From NCBI GenBank assembly GCA_913057195.1, contig CAJXNL010000008.1, positions 1 to 64,000 on the forward strand: a stretch of DNA of 64,000 nucleotides, written 5' to 3'. The DNA is from an uncultured Wenzhouxiangella sp. Lineage in GTDB: Bacteria; Pseudomonadota; Gammaproteobacteria; Xanthomonadales; Wenzhouxiangellaceae. Under the pieces are notes generated by a model. The model saw nothing but the letters and a program-made list of their open reading frames with translations, did not search any database and was not told the origin of the DNA. Of the stretch, positions 30,933 through 40,598 are shown piece after piece. The position numbers and the translations under genes were made by a program. How positions within the stretch are numbered: position 1 is the first letter of the stretch; each line of letters begins with the position of its first letter.

Positions 30933-31390
30933 GCCGACGCCTCCTCGGGCGCTTTCGCTGCACACAAAAGTTCGGCGCTGGCCACGGTGTCTTCACCAAC
31001 GGAGGCGGTTGTCTCGTAGACCCCCATATTGCGCATCAAACGCTTTTGGGTGACGTTAAAAAACAATTGATCACCCGGAACCACAATTTTGTTAAAACGC
31101 GCTTTGTCGACTTTCACCAGATAAAACAGCTGCTTTTGCTCTCTGGCCGCGGCATCGGCCAAATAAGCAAGGCATCCTGCGGCTTGAGCCATGGCCTCAA
31201 TAATCAACACGCCCGGCATCACGGGATGGCCGGGGAAGTGACCTTGAAAAAAGGGCTCATTGATCGTGACATTCTTTAGAGCGGTCAAAGTGGCAGGTTC
31301 ATCATTGCTAAAGCTCAGCACCCGGTCAACCAACAGAAACGGGTAACGATGGGGAAGCAAGTCTAAAATTTTTTCGATGTCAGCAATCAT
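30929..31390 (-). CDS. fabZ: 3-hydroxyacyl-ACP dehydratase FabZ
   Basis: Dehydrates 3-hydroxyacyl-ACP in fatty acid elongation, competing with LpxA/LpxD for the same substrate. 153 residues, hot-dog fold. LPHRYPFLLVDRV at the N-terminus; active-site His and Glu in GHFPGHPVMPGVLIIEAMAQ. It lies 37 bases after lpxD and overlaps lpxA by 4 bases, the standard order. Confidence 0.97.
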   Translation of the reverse strand: MIADIEKILDLLPHRYPFLLVDRVLSFSNDEPATLTALKNVTINEPFFQGHFPGHPVMPGVLIIEAMAQAAGCLAYLADAAAREQKQLFYLVKVDKARFNKIVVPGDQLFFNVTQKRLMRNMGVYETTASVGEDTVASAELLCAAKAPEEASA

Positions 31391-31427
31391 GGTTGGGCGA
31401 TCCTTATCTGAGGCTCAGGCTGGCCAC

Positions 31428-32450
31428 TTAGTCTTTGGGTTGTTTTGACTTTTCCAGCTTTTTGATGCGTTGGGCCCACTCATCCAAGCGGGTCAGCCTC
31501 ACTAGGGTGCGTTTCCAGCTTTGATGAGGCTGGGCTGGGATGCCGGAGCCATATGTTCCCGGCTGATCGATTGATGTCACCACGGTGCTCATGGCGGTGA
31601 TCACAACCTGATCAGCGATCGTGAGGTGCCCGCCAATGCCGCTGGCACCGGCAATCATGCAGTAGGCACCGATGTGGGTCGATCCGGCGATACCGACGCA
31701 GCCTGCAATGGCCGTATGATCTCCGATCTGGACGTTGTGTGCAATCTGGACTTGGTTGTCGATGCGGACGTCCACGCCAAGCTGGGTATCGTCCAACGCA
31801 CCTCGATCAATGGTGGTATTGGCGCCGATTTCGCAATCGTCACCCACCACCACACGCCCCAGTTGGGGGACCTTTTGCCACTGGCCTTGGTCCATGGCCA
31901 AACCAAAGCCATCGGCACCGATCACCACGCCCGGATGCACGATCACCCGATCGCCCAGGATGCACCGAGGACCCACATAGACGTTGCCCACCAGATGGGC
32001 ATTTTCACCAATCTCGGCGGCGTCCTCGATGATGGTGTGAGGCCCAATGACAGCACCGGATCCAATGCGCGCCTTTGACCCGATCACGCAATGGGGGCCA
32101 ATGTAGGCGGCGGAATCCACCATGGCCGAGTCATCCACAACGGCGGTGGCATGGACGCCAGTTTGTCGTTTTGGAGGTGGGTTGAGCAGCCTTAATGCGC
32201 TCGCCCATGTGGCATAGGGATTGTTGCTGACGATGGCGGCCGTTGGACAAGCATCGACGTGATCAGGGTGCACAATGACGGCACCTGCGTGCGTGTTGGC
32301 CAACTGTTCGGTGTAGGCACGGTTGGCCAAAAAGCTCAGTTGGTCAGGCTTGGCTGACGCCAACGTGCCCGCACTCTCAATTGTTCGATCTTGTGGGCCA
32401 TGAAAAGACGTGCCCAACGCCTCAGCCAGCTCTGTCAGTGTCCAAATCAT
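31428..32450 (-). CDS. lpxD: UDP-3-O-(3-hydroxyacyl)glucosamine N-acyltransferase
   Basis: Third lipid A step. 340 residues: N-terminal uridine-binding domain (1 to about 100), then hexapeptide-repeat beta-helix (about 105-310). Catalytic His lies in QIAHNVQIG, and the family segment VIGADGFGLA is present. The C-terminal helix ends in lysine-rich KKLEKSKQPKD. ATG overlaps the ompH stop by 4 bases. Confidence 0.96.
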   Translation of the reverse strand: MIWTLTELAEALGTSFHGPQDRTIESAGTLASAKPDQLSFLANRAYTEQLANTHAGAVIVHPDHVDACPTAAIVSNNPYATWASALRLLNPPPKRQTGVHATAVVDDSAMVDSAAYIGPHCVIGSKARIGSGAVIGPHTIIEDAAEIGENAHLVGNVYVGPRCILGDRVIVHPGVVIGADGFGLAMDQGQWQKVPQLGRVVVGDDCEIGANTTIDRGALDDTQLGVDVRIDNQVQIAHNVQIGDHTAIAGCVGIAGSTHIGAYCMIAGASGIGGHLTIADQVVITAMSTVVTSIDQPGTYGSGIPAQPHQSWKRTLVRLTRLDEWAQRIKKLEKSKQPKD

Positions 32451-32983
32451 GGCAAGCTGTCGGCCTGTGACTCGATATCGTTGGCCAACCAGACGAGCAC
32501 CGCATCGGTGATATCCACGCGCTCAGAGGCGTAGGCGACCGGGCTGGTTAAAATCAGATCATAACCATTGGTGCGTGCGACTTGCGAAACCGCCAATTCG
32601 ATGGTGGCTTCCAAATCACTGGTTTCGGCATTGGTGCGAAATCGAACCTCCTCAGCCAAGTCATCTCGTCTTCGATCAATGGAGCGACGCAGGTTCCTGG
32701 CTTCTCGCATCAAAGCCTGGCGTTGGCTGTTGATCAAAGAGAGGGTGTCGTCAGCGAGCTGCGACTCGATCTCCTCGAGGCGAGCCTCATCGGCCAATAG
32801 GGCTTCATTTCGAGGCCGGAACTCCCGGTCCAAGGCCTCTCTGACACGTTGGACCTGCGGGGCCTCATCAAATAAGCGCTGCATATCCACATACCCGATT
32901 TTCGTTTCTTGCGCGACCAGTGGGCCGGCGAAGACAAGACCCGCCAAGCAGACTAACTGTAAGCAGAGTCTGCGAGCAGACAT
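32447..32983 (-). CDS. skp: Periplasmic chaperone Skp/OmpH
   Basis: 178-residue chaperone that holds unfolded outer-membrane proteins for BamA. Signal peptide about 1-24 (LVCLAGLVFAGPLVAQ), then the OmpH start KIGYVDMQRLFDEAPQ, long charged coiled-coil arms (about 50-120, rich in Arg/Glu) and the closing segment YDLILTSPVAYASERVDIT with VLVWL. The start is 2 bases after the bamA stop. Confidence 0.93.
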   Translation of the reverse strand: MSARRLCLQLVCLAGLVFAGPLVAQETKIGYVDMQRLFDEAPQVQRVREALDREFRPRNEALLADEARLEEIESQLADDTLSLINSQRQALMREARNLRRSIDRRRDDLAEEVRFRTNAETSDLEATIELAVSQVARTNGYDLILTSPVAYASERVDITDAVLVWLANDIESQADSLP

Positions 32984-32985
32984 GT

Positions 32986-35415
32986 TTAGAACACCTGACC
33001 GAAACTAAATTGTAAGGTCTGAACCTCATCGCCTTGACGTTTGATCAATGGCTGGGAAAGGTTAATCACAATCGGGCCCACGGGCGCTTGCCACCTGACT
33101 GAAAACCCGGTTGAGGCCCTGAGTAAGTCAGCATCAAAACTGTCATAGTTTGAAAAGACATTGCCCACATCAACAAACCAAGACAATCGTGTCCCAGACG
33201 CCTCGACAAAGGGAATGGGGAAAGCAAATTCAACGCCACCGGAGAGCTTAAAATCCCCCCCAACTGAACGACAGAAGCGGTCTTTGGGGCCGAGTGAGTT
33301 GTCGTCAAAGCCTCGAATATCGGAAACACCGCCTGCAAAAAAGTGCTCATAAAAAGGCAGGCCATCATCGAGCGTGACAATCTCATCGACCTGACAGCGG
33401 CCCGCCAGTCGCTCGGGCTCAATGGGTTCAATGCCGACTTTGTCGTCGTAATCGTCAAACACGCCACCATAGGATACATCCGCGCGCAGACCAAATGCCA
33501 TCGTCTGTCCGACAGGCCAGTATTTCCGGCCTCGATATGAGAACTTGTAGTATTCTCGCGTGCTTCCTGGCAGCGCGACTTCGCTGGTGAGGCGATTCAA
33601 TGAACCTTGGGTGGGGTTCAAGTAGTGGTTTCGACTGTCGCGAGACCAAGTTGCATCAAGCACGTAAGATGTGACCCGACGCTCTGAAGCCGAGATCAAC
33701 CCGTCTTGATCCTCATCCAACGAAATCCCCAAGGGCCGCTCAGCGGGTGTCGCCAAGACGACCGGTGAGTCAGGGTCATCAGGATCGGTTGGCAAGAACG
33801 CCACGGGGAGATTGATGTCAATGCGCTGGGCAGACGCACCGACGCGCAAGAAGTCAAGCTCGGTCAAGGGAAAGCCAAAGCTGACGCCACCGGCGGCCTG
33901 ACTGGTTGAAAACGAGGAAATGTTGGCATCACCCTGATCAAACTCGGTATAGCGCAAGAAAAAGCCCCGAGAGACGCCATCATCGGTGTAGTACGGGTTG
34001 GTATAGTTGACACCGATCTGCGACAAGATTGAGCTTCTTGAGACGGAAAAGCCCACCTGGCGCCCTGAGCCCAAGAAGTTGTTCTGTTCGACAGAAACCG
34101 AGGCAATCAAGCCTTGGATTTGGGAGTAACCCAAACCCACTTGGAAGTTGCCTGAGGGGGTTTCTTCGACGCTGACGGTGATGTCGATTTGATCATCGCT
34201 GCCATCGACCGGTTCAGTCTCGATGTTCACGTTGTCAAAAAAGCCCAAGCGCTCGATGCGTATTTTAGAGCGATCCAGGAGGGCTTGTGAGAACCAAGAG
34301 CCCTCGAATTGACGCATCTCGCGGCGAAGCACTTCATCTTTACTTTGATCGTTGCCCTCAAACTCAATGCGTCGCACGTACACACGCTGGCCGGGTTCAA
34401 CAAAAAAGTTCAGTTCCACCTCTTGGTTTTCACGGTCCAGTGAGGGCCTGGGGTTCACGTTGGCAAATGCATAGCCAATGTTGGACAGCACGGCGGTGAT
34501 ATTTTCAACCGACGCTTCGATGTCTTTTCTGGAAAATCGATCGCCAATCTCAATGACCAGCAGGCGGCGCAAAAACTCCTCTGTCAACACAAGATCGCCA
34601 GTAATATTGATGTCGCTGACGGTGAAGACCTCGCCCTCTCGGATATTCGCGGTGACAAAAATATCCTGCGCATCGGGGCTAATAGAGACCTGAGTTGACT
34701 CAATGGCAAAGTCAATGTAGCCCCGGTCGAGGTAGAAAGAGCGGAGTGTTTCAAGATCGCCTGAGAGCTTTTCACTCGTATACTGGGTCTTGCCTTGCCA
34801 AAATCGCCAGCCGCGCTTTGTGTCCGTCTCAAAGTCGTCCCGCAACTCCTCTTCGGTGAAGCTTTCATTGCCAACAATATTGATATGGCGCACCTGAGCC
34901 TGATCACCTTCAGTGATGTCAATCACCAAAGAGACTCGATTTCTCACCAAATTGGTGACTTGCATATCCACATTGACGTTGTAGTAGCCGCGGCCAAAAT
35001 ACTGACGCACAAGCTCTTGTTGGATTCGATCCAGGTTGAGTTGGTTAAAAATCTCACCCTCAGCAATGCCAATCCCTGCCAACGCGGGCATCATTTCCTC
35101 GGTCTTAATTTGCCGGTTGCCCGTGATAGAAATTGATGAGATGGCGGGGCGCTCTTGGACTTCAATAATCAGCGTGTTGTTGTCTCTCAGGAGTTCAACA
35201 TCCGAAAAAAAGCCCGTTTGGTAGAGATCACGAATGGTCGAACGTGCCAATGCAGGGGTGTATTCGTCACCCACCTCGATTGGGATAAAACTGAAAATGT
35301 TGCCTTCCGAGATTCGTTGGATGCCATCTACACGGATGTCTTCAACGATAAAGCGCTCCCCCCACGCTGGACTGGCGGTGATCACAAAGATCAAAATAGC
35401 GAGGACTTTTCTCAT
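32986..35415 (-). CDS. bamA: Outer-membrane barrel assembly protein BamA with an EF-hand-like loop
   Basis: Core of the BAM complex, 809 residues. Signal peptide 1-19 (cleavage after WG), five POTRA domains (about 21-420) and a 16-stranded Omp85 barrel. The conserved loop-6 motif is IRGFDDNSLGP at 700-710, with the usual closing strands. Residues 567-578 read DEDQDGLISASE, a perfect EF-hand loop pattern (acidic at 1, 3, 5, Gly at 6, Ile at 8, Glu at 12). They lie in a long insertion (about 540-585) that aligns with extracellular loop 3 of E. coli BamA; the preceding part DPDDPDSP is also acidic. Position between rseP and skp is standard. Confidence 0.96.
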   Translation of the reverse strand: MRKVLAILIFVITASPAWGERFIVEDIRVDGIQRISEGNIFSFIPIEVGDEYTPALARSTIRDLYQTGFFSDVELLRDNNTLIIEVQERPAISSISITGNRQIKTEEMMPALAGIGIAEGEIFNQLNLDRIQQELVRQYFGRGYYNVNVDMQVTNLVRNRVSLVIDITEGDQAQVRHINIVGNESFTEEELRDDFETDTKRGWRFWQGKTQYTSEKLSGDLETLRSFYLDRGYIDFAIESTQVSISPDAQDIFVTANIREGEVFTVSDINITGDLVLTEEFLRRLLVIEIGDRFSRKDIEASVENITAVLSNIGYAFANVNPRPSLDRENQEVELNFFVEPGQRVYVRRIEFEGNDQSKDEVLRREMRQFEGSWFSQALLDRSKIRIERLGFFDNVNIETEPVDGSDDQIDITVSVEETPSGNFQVGLGYSQIQGLIASVSVEQNNFLGSGRQVGFSVSRSSILSQIGVNYTNPYYTDDGVSRGFFLRYTEFDQGDANISSFSTSQAAGGVSFGFPLTELDFLRVGASAQRIDINLPVAFLPTDPDDPDSPVVLATPAERPLGISLDEDQDGLISASERRVTSYVLDATWSRDSRNHYLNPTQGSLNRLTSEVALPGSTREYYKFSYRGRKYWPVGQTMAFGLRADVSYGGVFDDYDDKVGIEPIEPERLAGRCQVDEIVTLDDGLPFYEHFFAGGVSDIRGFDDNSLGPKDRFCRSVGGDFKLSGGVEFAFPIPFVEASGTRLSWFVDVGNVFSNYDSFDADLLRASTGFSVRWQAPVGPIVINLSQPLIKRQGDEVQTLQFSFGQVF

Positions 35416-35464
35416 TCAAAACATCCGTATCGGTTAAGCGTTGGCATTGGTAAACCTTCTAAGT

Positions 35465-36841
35465 TTAGGCAATCAGCCTTAATATATCGTTAAATATCGC
35501 CACCCCCATGAGCATCACGATGAGCATCAACCCCACGTACTGACCGACGACTTGCGTGTGTTCAGACACAGGCGAGCCTTTGATGATTTCGACCAAGTAG
35601 TACAGCAGATGCCCACCATCGAGCATTGGAATGGGCAGCAAGTTGATGATCGCCAGTGACAGACTGATCAAACCCAGAAAGAACAAAAATCGAGAAATCC
35701 CCAAACGCGCTGATTGGTCAGCCAGTCGGGCGATCGTGATCGGTCCAGACAGGTTCTCCAGTGAAGCTTTGCCGACCACCATTCGACCCAGCATTCCAAG
35801 CGTTGCTGTGCTGAGTCGCCAGGTCTCAGAGGTGGCCTCGACCAGCGCCTCAATGGGGCCGCGTTGGTCAATAACAAAAGCGCGCTGGATGTCAGATTGC
35901 ATCGACGCGCTGGGTTCGACGGATTGAATCCCCAGCAAGGGCCGATTGCCTGCTTCATCGAGGTTGGGCATGATGTCAAATTCGATTTCGCGGCCATTGC
36001 GCTCAACCACAACATTCAGTCGCTGCAATTGACCTGAATCGTTGAGCCCCTGTTGGGGGACAGTCTGGGTGATGGTTGGCCAGTCATCGATCGTCACACC
36101 GTTAATGGCAATGACACGATCGCCCGCCTCAAGGCCGGCCTGATCGGCCGCAGACCCCGGGCTGACCGCACCGATTGTCGGCGGCAGTGCCGGCCGCCAG
36201 GGATGCAAACCCAGCGCCTCTAAGGTCTCGTCCTCTTTAAAATCCCGGCCCAGCGTGCTGAGGTCGAGCTCAATCAAACGCTGGGACTGTTGTGGCGACT
36301 CGACGACCAAACGCGCCGTCCCACGATCCAACGCGATTGGGGTCAAGGCCAACACGGCATGTGTCCATGTTTCTACGGCTTGGTCATTGACTTGAATGAT
36401 TTGGTCTTGTGGGGCGATGCCAGCATCCGCAGCGATGCCGGTGGGTTCACCCACAATGGGCCGCATGGCCGCAATGCCAATGACAAACATCAACCAAAAT
36501 GCCGCCACCGCGAAAATCAGGTTAAAGATCGGACCTGCCGCCACGATCGCAATGCGCTGCGAGACTGGCTTTCGATTAAATGACTCGCTTTGCTGCTCGG
36601 TCGGCACGGGTTGTGCACGCTCATCGAGCATCTGTACATAACCCCCCAACGGGATCGCTGCAATTTGGTAGCGGGTGCCGTCGCGCGCGGTTCTTGACCA
36701 CAGCGCGCGCCCAAACCCCACCGAGAAACACAGCACGCGCACACCACAGCGCCGAGCCACCCAAAAGTGGCCAAACTCATGGAAGGTCACCAAAAGCCCA
36801 AGGGCCACCAGCAACCAAAAAACAGGGCCGATTATGTCCAT
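35465..36841 (-). CDS. rseP: RIP zinc metalloprotease RseP (site-2 protease)
   Basis: Inner-membrane intramembrane protease that cleaves anti-sigma-E RseA and leftover signal peptides. 458 residues. HEFGH zinc motif at 21-25, two PDZ domains (about 120-310, with GLEAGDRVIAINGV), and the C-terminal PIPMLDGGH motif with LDGG near 407-410. Four membrane spans. Sits between cdsA (71 bases upstream) and bamA (49 bases downstream). In many relatives dxr lies between cdsA and rseP; it is absent here. A TACAAT 41 bases before the start may be an internal promoter. Confidence 0.95.
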   Translation of the reverse strand: MDIIGPVFWLLVALGLLVTFHEFGHFWVARRCGVRVLCFSVGFGRALWSRTARDGTRYQIAAIPLGGYVQMLDERAQPVPTEQQSESFNRKPVSQRIAIVAAGPIFNLIFAVAAFWLMFVIGIAAMRPIVGEPTGIAADAGIAPQDQIIQVNDQAVETWTHAVLALTPIALDRGTARLVVESPQQSQRLIELDLSTLGRDFKEDETLEALGLHPWRPALPPTIGAVSPGSAADQAGLEAGDRVIAINGVTIDDWPTITQTVPQQGLNDSGQLQRLNVVVERNGREIEFDIMPNLDEAGNRPLLGIQSVEPSASMQSDIQRAFVIDQRGPIEALVEATSETWRLSTATLGMLGRMVVGKASLENLSGPITIARLADQSARLGISRFLFFLGLISLSLAIINLLPIPMLDGGHLLYYLVEIIKGSPVSEHTQVVGQYVGLMLIVMLMGVAIFNDILRLIA

Positions 36842-36912
36842 CTAGATGCGTTTCGTCGATTCAGGCGAACAGGCTCCATTGTACTGGTTTGAGCCTGGGG
36901 CGTTGGACTGGA

Positions 36913-37716
36913 TTAGAGGTGGTAAAGCGCGGCCATGGCCAGCGTAAAAAAGGGCAAGGCGGCGCCCAGGCTGTCGAGTCTGTCTAAGATGCCACCGTGA
37001 CCCGGCAAAAGCTGAGAGCTGTCTTTTAAGCCCGCCTGGCGTTTTAGAAGGCTGATGGTGAGATCCCCCACAATCGAAATGGCAGCCAACGCCAATCCCA
37101 AAAGCGCCAGCCAGTACCAGGGCGCGCGGTAGTCCAGCGGCACCAGGACCTGAGCGATGGGCGCGACCGCCATGGCCGCCACGATACCGCCATAGACCCC
37201 TGCCCATGTCTTTTTCGGACTGACATTCGGTGCAAGCTTGGCGCCCCCAAAGGCGCGGCCCGAGAAATAGGCGCCGATGTCGGCACCGGCAATGATGGCG
37301 ACCACCCAGACGATCAGCCAAGGGCTGATCGATTGGAGCAGCACCAACGAGAGCCAGGCCCCGATTAAGAGCCCACCCAGAAACACCGCCACCCAAGCGC
37401 TCGCCCGCTGTTTTTGTGGTTGCCGCAACCACACAAGCGGACTCGCCCAACTCAGCGCAACACAGCCCAACGCCAAACCTGACCACTGCATGCTCATGGG
37501 CCACCACAGCACCGCGCCAACGAGGACCATGACGGTCACATACAGCGCCATTTTCCCGGGCGTTTTGATCTGCGCAAGCCGGCTTGCTTCCCAGCCACCG
37601 ATCATGACGATCACGCCCATTGCCAGCAAGGCAAAGGCCCACGGGGGCGCCAAAAAAATGGCGCTCAAGCCGGCGATGGCAATCACCACCGCGGTGAGAA
37701 CGCGGTCTTTAAGCAT
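36913..37716 (-). CDS. cdsA: Phosphatidate cytidylyltransferase (CDP-diglyceride synthase)
   Basis: Makes CDP-diacylglycerol from phosphatidic acid and CTP, feeding PssA encoded at 44762. 267 residues from ATG 37716 (MLKDRVLTAVV), overlapping the uppS stop by 8 bases; the open frame runs upstream inside uppS. About seven membrane spans. The family signature spans SLLKRQAGLKD and LLPGHGGILDRLDS near the C-terminus. Confidence 0.94.
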   Translation of the reverse strand: MLKDRVLTAVVIAIAGLSAIFLAPPWAFALLAMGVIVMIGGWEASRLAQIKTPGKMALYVTVMVLVGAVLWWPMSMQWSGLALGCVALSWASPLVWLRQPQKQRASAWVAVFLGGLLIGAWLSLVLLQSISPWLIVWVVAIIAGADIGAYFSGRAFGGAKLAPNVSPKKTWAGVYGGIVAAMAVAPIAQVLVPLDYRAPWYWLALLGLALAAISIVGDLTISLLKRQAGLKDSSQLLPGHGGILDRLDSLGAALPFFTLAMAALYHL

Positions 37717-38437
37717 TTTCGACTTGGGGGAGGGTTCCGAAACGTCGCTGGCGGCACGAAAAATCGGCCAAGGCAGCATCCAGATCTTCCGCGCCGAAAT
37801 CGGGCCACAGCGTATCGGTGAAATGAAGTTCTGTGTAGGCCATCTGCCAGAGTAAAAAGTTGGACAGTCGTTTTTCGCCACCTGTGCGAATCAATAGATC
37901 AGGCGCGGGCAAGCCCTGGGTGTAGAGTTTCTCTTCAATGGCTTGCTCGGTGACTTGCTCGGGGCGAAGAACGCCTTGGGTGATTTCTTGAGCCAGCTGG
38001 CGCACGGCATGCGTGATTTCAGCATGCCCGCCATAGTTGACAGCCACATTCAGACACAGTCCATCATTGTTGAGCGTCTTGGCTTCTGCGCGGCGCATGC
38101 CATCTCGTATGGCGGCATTGAAGGCCATGCGGTGACCAATAAACCGCAAGGCCACATTGTTCTGGTCAAGCTCCGCCACATCGCGGTTTAGTGCATTTAA
38201 AAAAAGCTCTAAGAGGTGTTTAACCTCGACACTGGGGCGGTGCCAGTTCTCACTCGAAAACGCATAGACCGTCAAGGTGTCGATGCCCCGCCGGCCGACG
38301 GCTTCAACCGTTCGTTTCAACGCATCACTGCCGGCCTGATGACCTGCTGATCGAGGCTTGCCTTGGTTTTTGGCCCAACGGCCGTTGCCATCCATGACGA
38401 TGGCAATGTGCCGGGGAATCGAAGGGGACTGAGACAT
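37709..38437 (-). CDS. uppS: Undecaprenyl diphosphate synthase
   Basis: Cis-prenyltransferase that extends farnesyl diphosphate with eight IPP units to C55, the peptidoglycan/O-antigen carrier. 242 residues. Catalytic Asp in IVMDGNGRWAK, GHQAG, AFSSENW, and the C-terminal DLLIRTGGEKRLSNFLLWQ. The start is 3 bases after the frr stop. Substrate comes from IspA encoded at 12744. Confidence 0.96.
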   Translation of the reverse strand: MSQSPSIPRHIAIVMDGNGRWAKNQGKPRSAGHQAGSDALKRTVEAVGRRGIDTLTVYAFSSENWHRPSVEVKHLLELFLNALNRDVAELDQNNVALRFIGHRMAFNAAIRDGMRRAEAKTLNNDGLCLNVAVNYGGHAEITHAVRQLAQEITQGVLRPEQVTEQAIEEKLYTQGLPAPDLLIRTGGEKRLSNFLLWQMAYTELHFTDTLWPDFGAEDLDAALADFSCRQRRFGTLPQVENA

Positions 38438-38440
38438 GGC

Positions 38441-38998
38441 TCAGATTTCCATGAGTTCCCGCTCTTTTGTCGCGACCAGCTCGTCGACCTGAGCGACGTA
38501 GCGATCAGTGAGTTCTTGGATCATGCTCTCCCCTTTCCTGACATCGTCTTCTGTGATGGCTTTGTCTTTCAAAAAATCCTTAAGTTGCCCATTGGCGTCT
38601 CGGCGAATGTTGCGGATCGCCACTTTGGCTTGCTCACCCTCGCCACTGACCACTTTGGCCAATTCAGCGCGGCGTTCTTCAGTCAAGGCGGGCAACGGGA
38701 CGCGAATGTTGGTCCCCGAGGTGGCTGGATTGAGACCTAAGTCTGAGGTCATGATGGCCTTCTCAACAGCTGAAACCATGGTCTTGTCGAAGGGCACGAC
38801 GCTTAAAGTGCGTGCATCTTCACTGTTGATGTTCGCCACCTGATTGAGTGGCACGACAGACCCGTAGTATTCCACGGTAATGTGTTCGAGCAGACTGGGA
38901 TGTGCCCGTCCAGTGCGGATTTTGGCCAGCTCATTTTCCAGCGCCTGCGCTGACTTCGCCATGCGACTGTCCGCTTCAGATTTGACTTCGTTCAACAT
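38441..38998 (-). CDS. frr: Ribosome recycling factor
   Basis: Releases ribosomes from mRNA after termination with EF-G. 185 residues, the usual length. Three-helix bundle with the conserved [18 protein letters not shown] and [22 protein letters not shown], then [13 protein letters not shown]. 11 bases after pyrH, same strand. Confidence 0.97.
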   Translation of the reverse strand: MLNEVKSEADSRMAKSAQALENELAKIRTGRAHPSLLEHITVEYYGSVVPLNQVANINSEDARTLSVVPFDKTMVSAVEKAIMTSDLGLNPATSGTNIRVPLPALTEERRAELAKVVSGEGEQAKVAIRNIRRDANGQLKDFLKDKAITEDDVRKGESMIQELTDRYVAQVDELVATKERELMEI

Positions 38999-39009
38999 TG
39001 CTTGCTTCC

Positions 39010-39726
39010 CTAGCTCACCAGCGTGCCGACTTGCTCACCTTGAATCAATCGATCCAGCTCGCCGGCACGGTGAAGATTGATGATTCGAATGGGCATTGAC
39101 TGGTCACGGCACAACACAATCGCGTTGGTGTCCATGACCTCCAGTTTTTTCTCTATGACTTCATCATAGCTGATCCTGGCATAATGCTTGGCATCAGAAT
39201 TTGTCATTGGATCTGAGCTGTAGATCCCGTCAACTTTGGTGGCTTTGATCATCAAATCGGCGCCGATCTCTATTGCTCTTAGGCTGGCGGCGGTATCTGT
39301 GGTGAAAAATGGATTGCCCGTGCCGGCAGCAAAAATCACCGCTCTGTTTTTCTCCAAGTGTCTGATCGCTCGGCGTCGGATGTAGTCTTCACAGACTTCA
39401 CGAACAGAGACCGCCGACATCACACGCGTGGTCACACCGGCGGTTTCTAAAGCGTCCTGTAGGCCCAACGCGTTCATGACCGTCGCCAACATCCCCATCT
39501 GATCACCCGTGATCCGGTCAATGCCAGACGCGGCAAGGCCTTTCCCTCGGAAGATGTTGCCACCCCCAATCACAATGCCTATTTGGACACCGGCCGCCAC
39601 CACGGCTTTGACTTCTTGGGCAATTCGAGAGCTGACTTTGGGATCGATGCCATAGTCGAGCTCACCGAGCAATGCCTCGCCACTGAGTTTGAGCAAAATG
39701 CGGGACACGGCCGGTGAGTCTGACAT
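39010..39726 (-). CDS. pyrH: UMP kinase
   Basis: Phosphorylates UMP to UDP, upstream of CTP synthesis by PyrG. 238 residues, amino-acid-kinase fold. [12 protein letters not shown] at the N-terminus, [26 protein letters not shown] and [15 protein letters not shown] are all typical of hexameric bacterial PyrH. 2 bases after the tsf stop. Confidence 0.97.
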   Translation of the reverse strand: MSDSPAVSRILLKLSGEALLGELDYGIDPKVSSRIAQEVKAVVAAGVQIGIVIGGGNIFRGKGLAASGIDRITGDQMGMLATVMNALGLQDALETAGVTTRVMSAVSVREVCEDYIRRRAIRHLEKNRAVIFAAGTGNPFFTTDTAASLRAIEIGADLMIKATKVDGIYSSDPMTNSDAKHYARISYDEVIEKKLEVMDTNAIVLCRDQSMPIRIINLHRAGELDRLIQGEQVGTLVS

Positions 39727-39728
39727 GG

Positions 39729-40598
39729 TTAGCTTCCCTGAACCTGCTGCATGACCTCGGTGGCGAAATCTTCTTCTTCTTTTTCGATGCCTTCGCCAAC
39801 CTCCAATCGCGAGAAGGCCATCACTTCGGCATCCCGAGATTGGAGGAGCTTCTCAACGGTGATGTCGCCGTCTTTGACAAATGGCTGGCCGGTCAGCGTG
39901 ATCTCACCGAGATGTTTCTTCAATCGACCCTCAACCATTTTTTCGATGATTTCAGCGGGCTTGCCGCTGTCTGCCGCTTGGGCCACGAGAATGTCTTTTT
40001 CTTTGTCCAAGACTTCAGCCGGCACATCATCGGGCTTGATGTAGGCTGGATTGAGCGCGGCAATGTGCATGGCCAGATCGCGAGCGAGCGCCTCATCCCC
40101 ACCGCGCAGTGCCACCATGACACCAATTCGTCCACCGTGGATGTAGCAGCCCATGTTCGCGCCCTCGACCCGCAAATGTGACAGGCGCCGCACTTGGATG
40201 TTTTCGCCAATTTTTGCGACCAGCTGTTGACGGGCGTCTTCTACCGTGTGACCGCTTGGCAACGTCGAGCCGAGCAAGTCATCAATGTCTTCAGCGTCCA
40301 GCGCATTGGTGGCGACTGAAGATGCAAACTGAGCAAAGTTGTCATCTTTGGCCACGAAATCCGTTTCACAGTTCACCTCGACCATCACCGAGTGCCCGTT
40401 TTGACTGGCGTGGACAATCACGCCCTCAGCGGTCACGCGGTCGGATTTTTTATCGGCTTTGGCCAAGCCAGATTTTCTTAAAGTCTCGATCGCCGCGTCC
40501 ATGTCGCCTTGAGTTTCGACCAAGGCTTTTTTGCACTCCATCATGCCCGCGCCACTGCGCTCTCTTAATTCTTTCACTTGTGAGGCTGTCACACTCAT
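39729..40598 (-). CDS. tsf: Elongation factor Ts
   Basis: Nucleotide-exchange factor for EF-Tu. 289 residues. The UBA-like N-terminus contains [19 protein letters not shown], followed by [13 protein letters not shown] and the dimerisation core [13 protein letters not shown] overlaps the rpsB stop by 4 bases. Order rpsB-tsf-pyrH-frr is the standard bacterial one. Confidence 0.97.
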   Translation of the reverse strand: MSVTASQVKELRERSGAGMMECKKALVETQGDMDAAIETLRKSGLAKADKKSDRVTAEGVIVHASQNGHSVMVEVNCETDFVAKDDNFAQFASSVATNALDAEDIDDLLGSTLPSGHTVEDARQQLVAKIGENIQVRRLSHLRVEGANMGCYIHGGRIGVMVALRGGDEALARDLAMHIAALNPAYIKPDDVPAEVLDKEKDILVAQAADSGKPAEIIEKMVEGRLKKHLGEITLTGQPFVKDGDITVEKLLQSRDAEVMAFSRLEVGEGIEKEEEDFATEVMQQVQGS

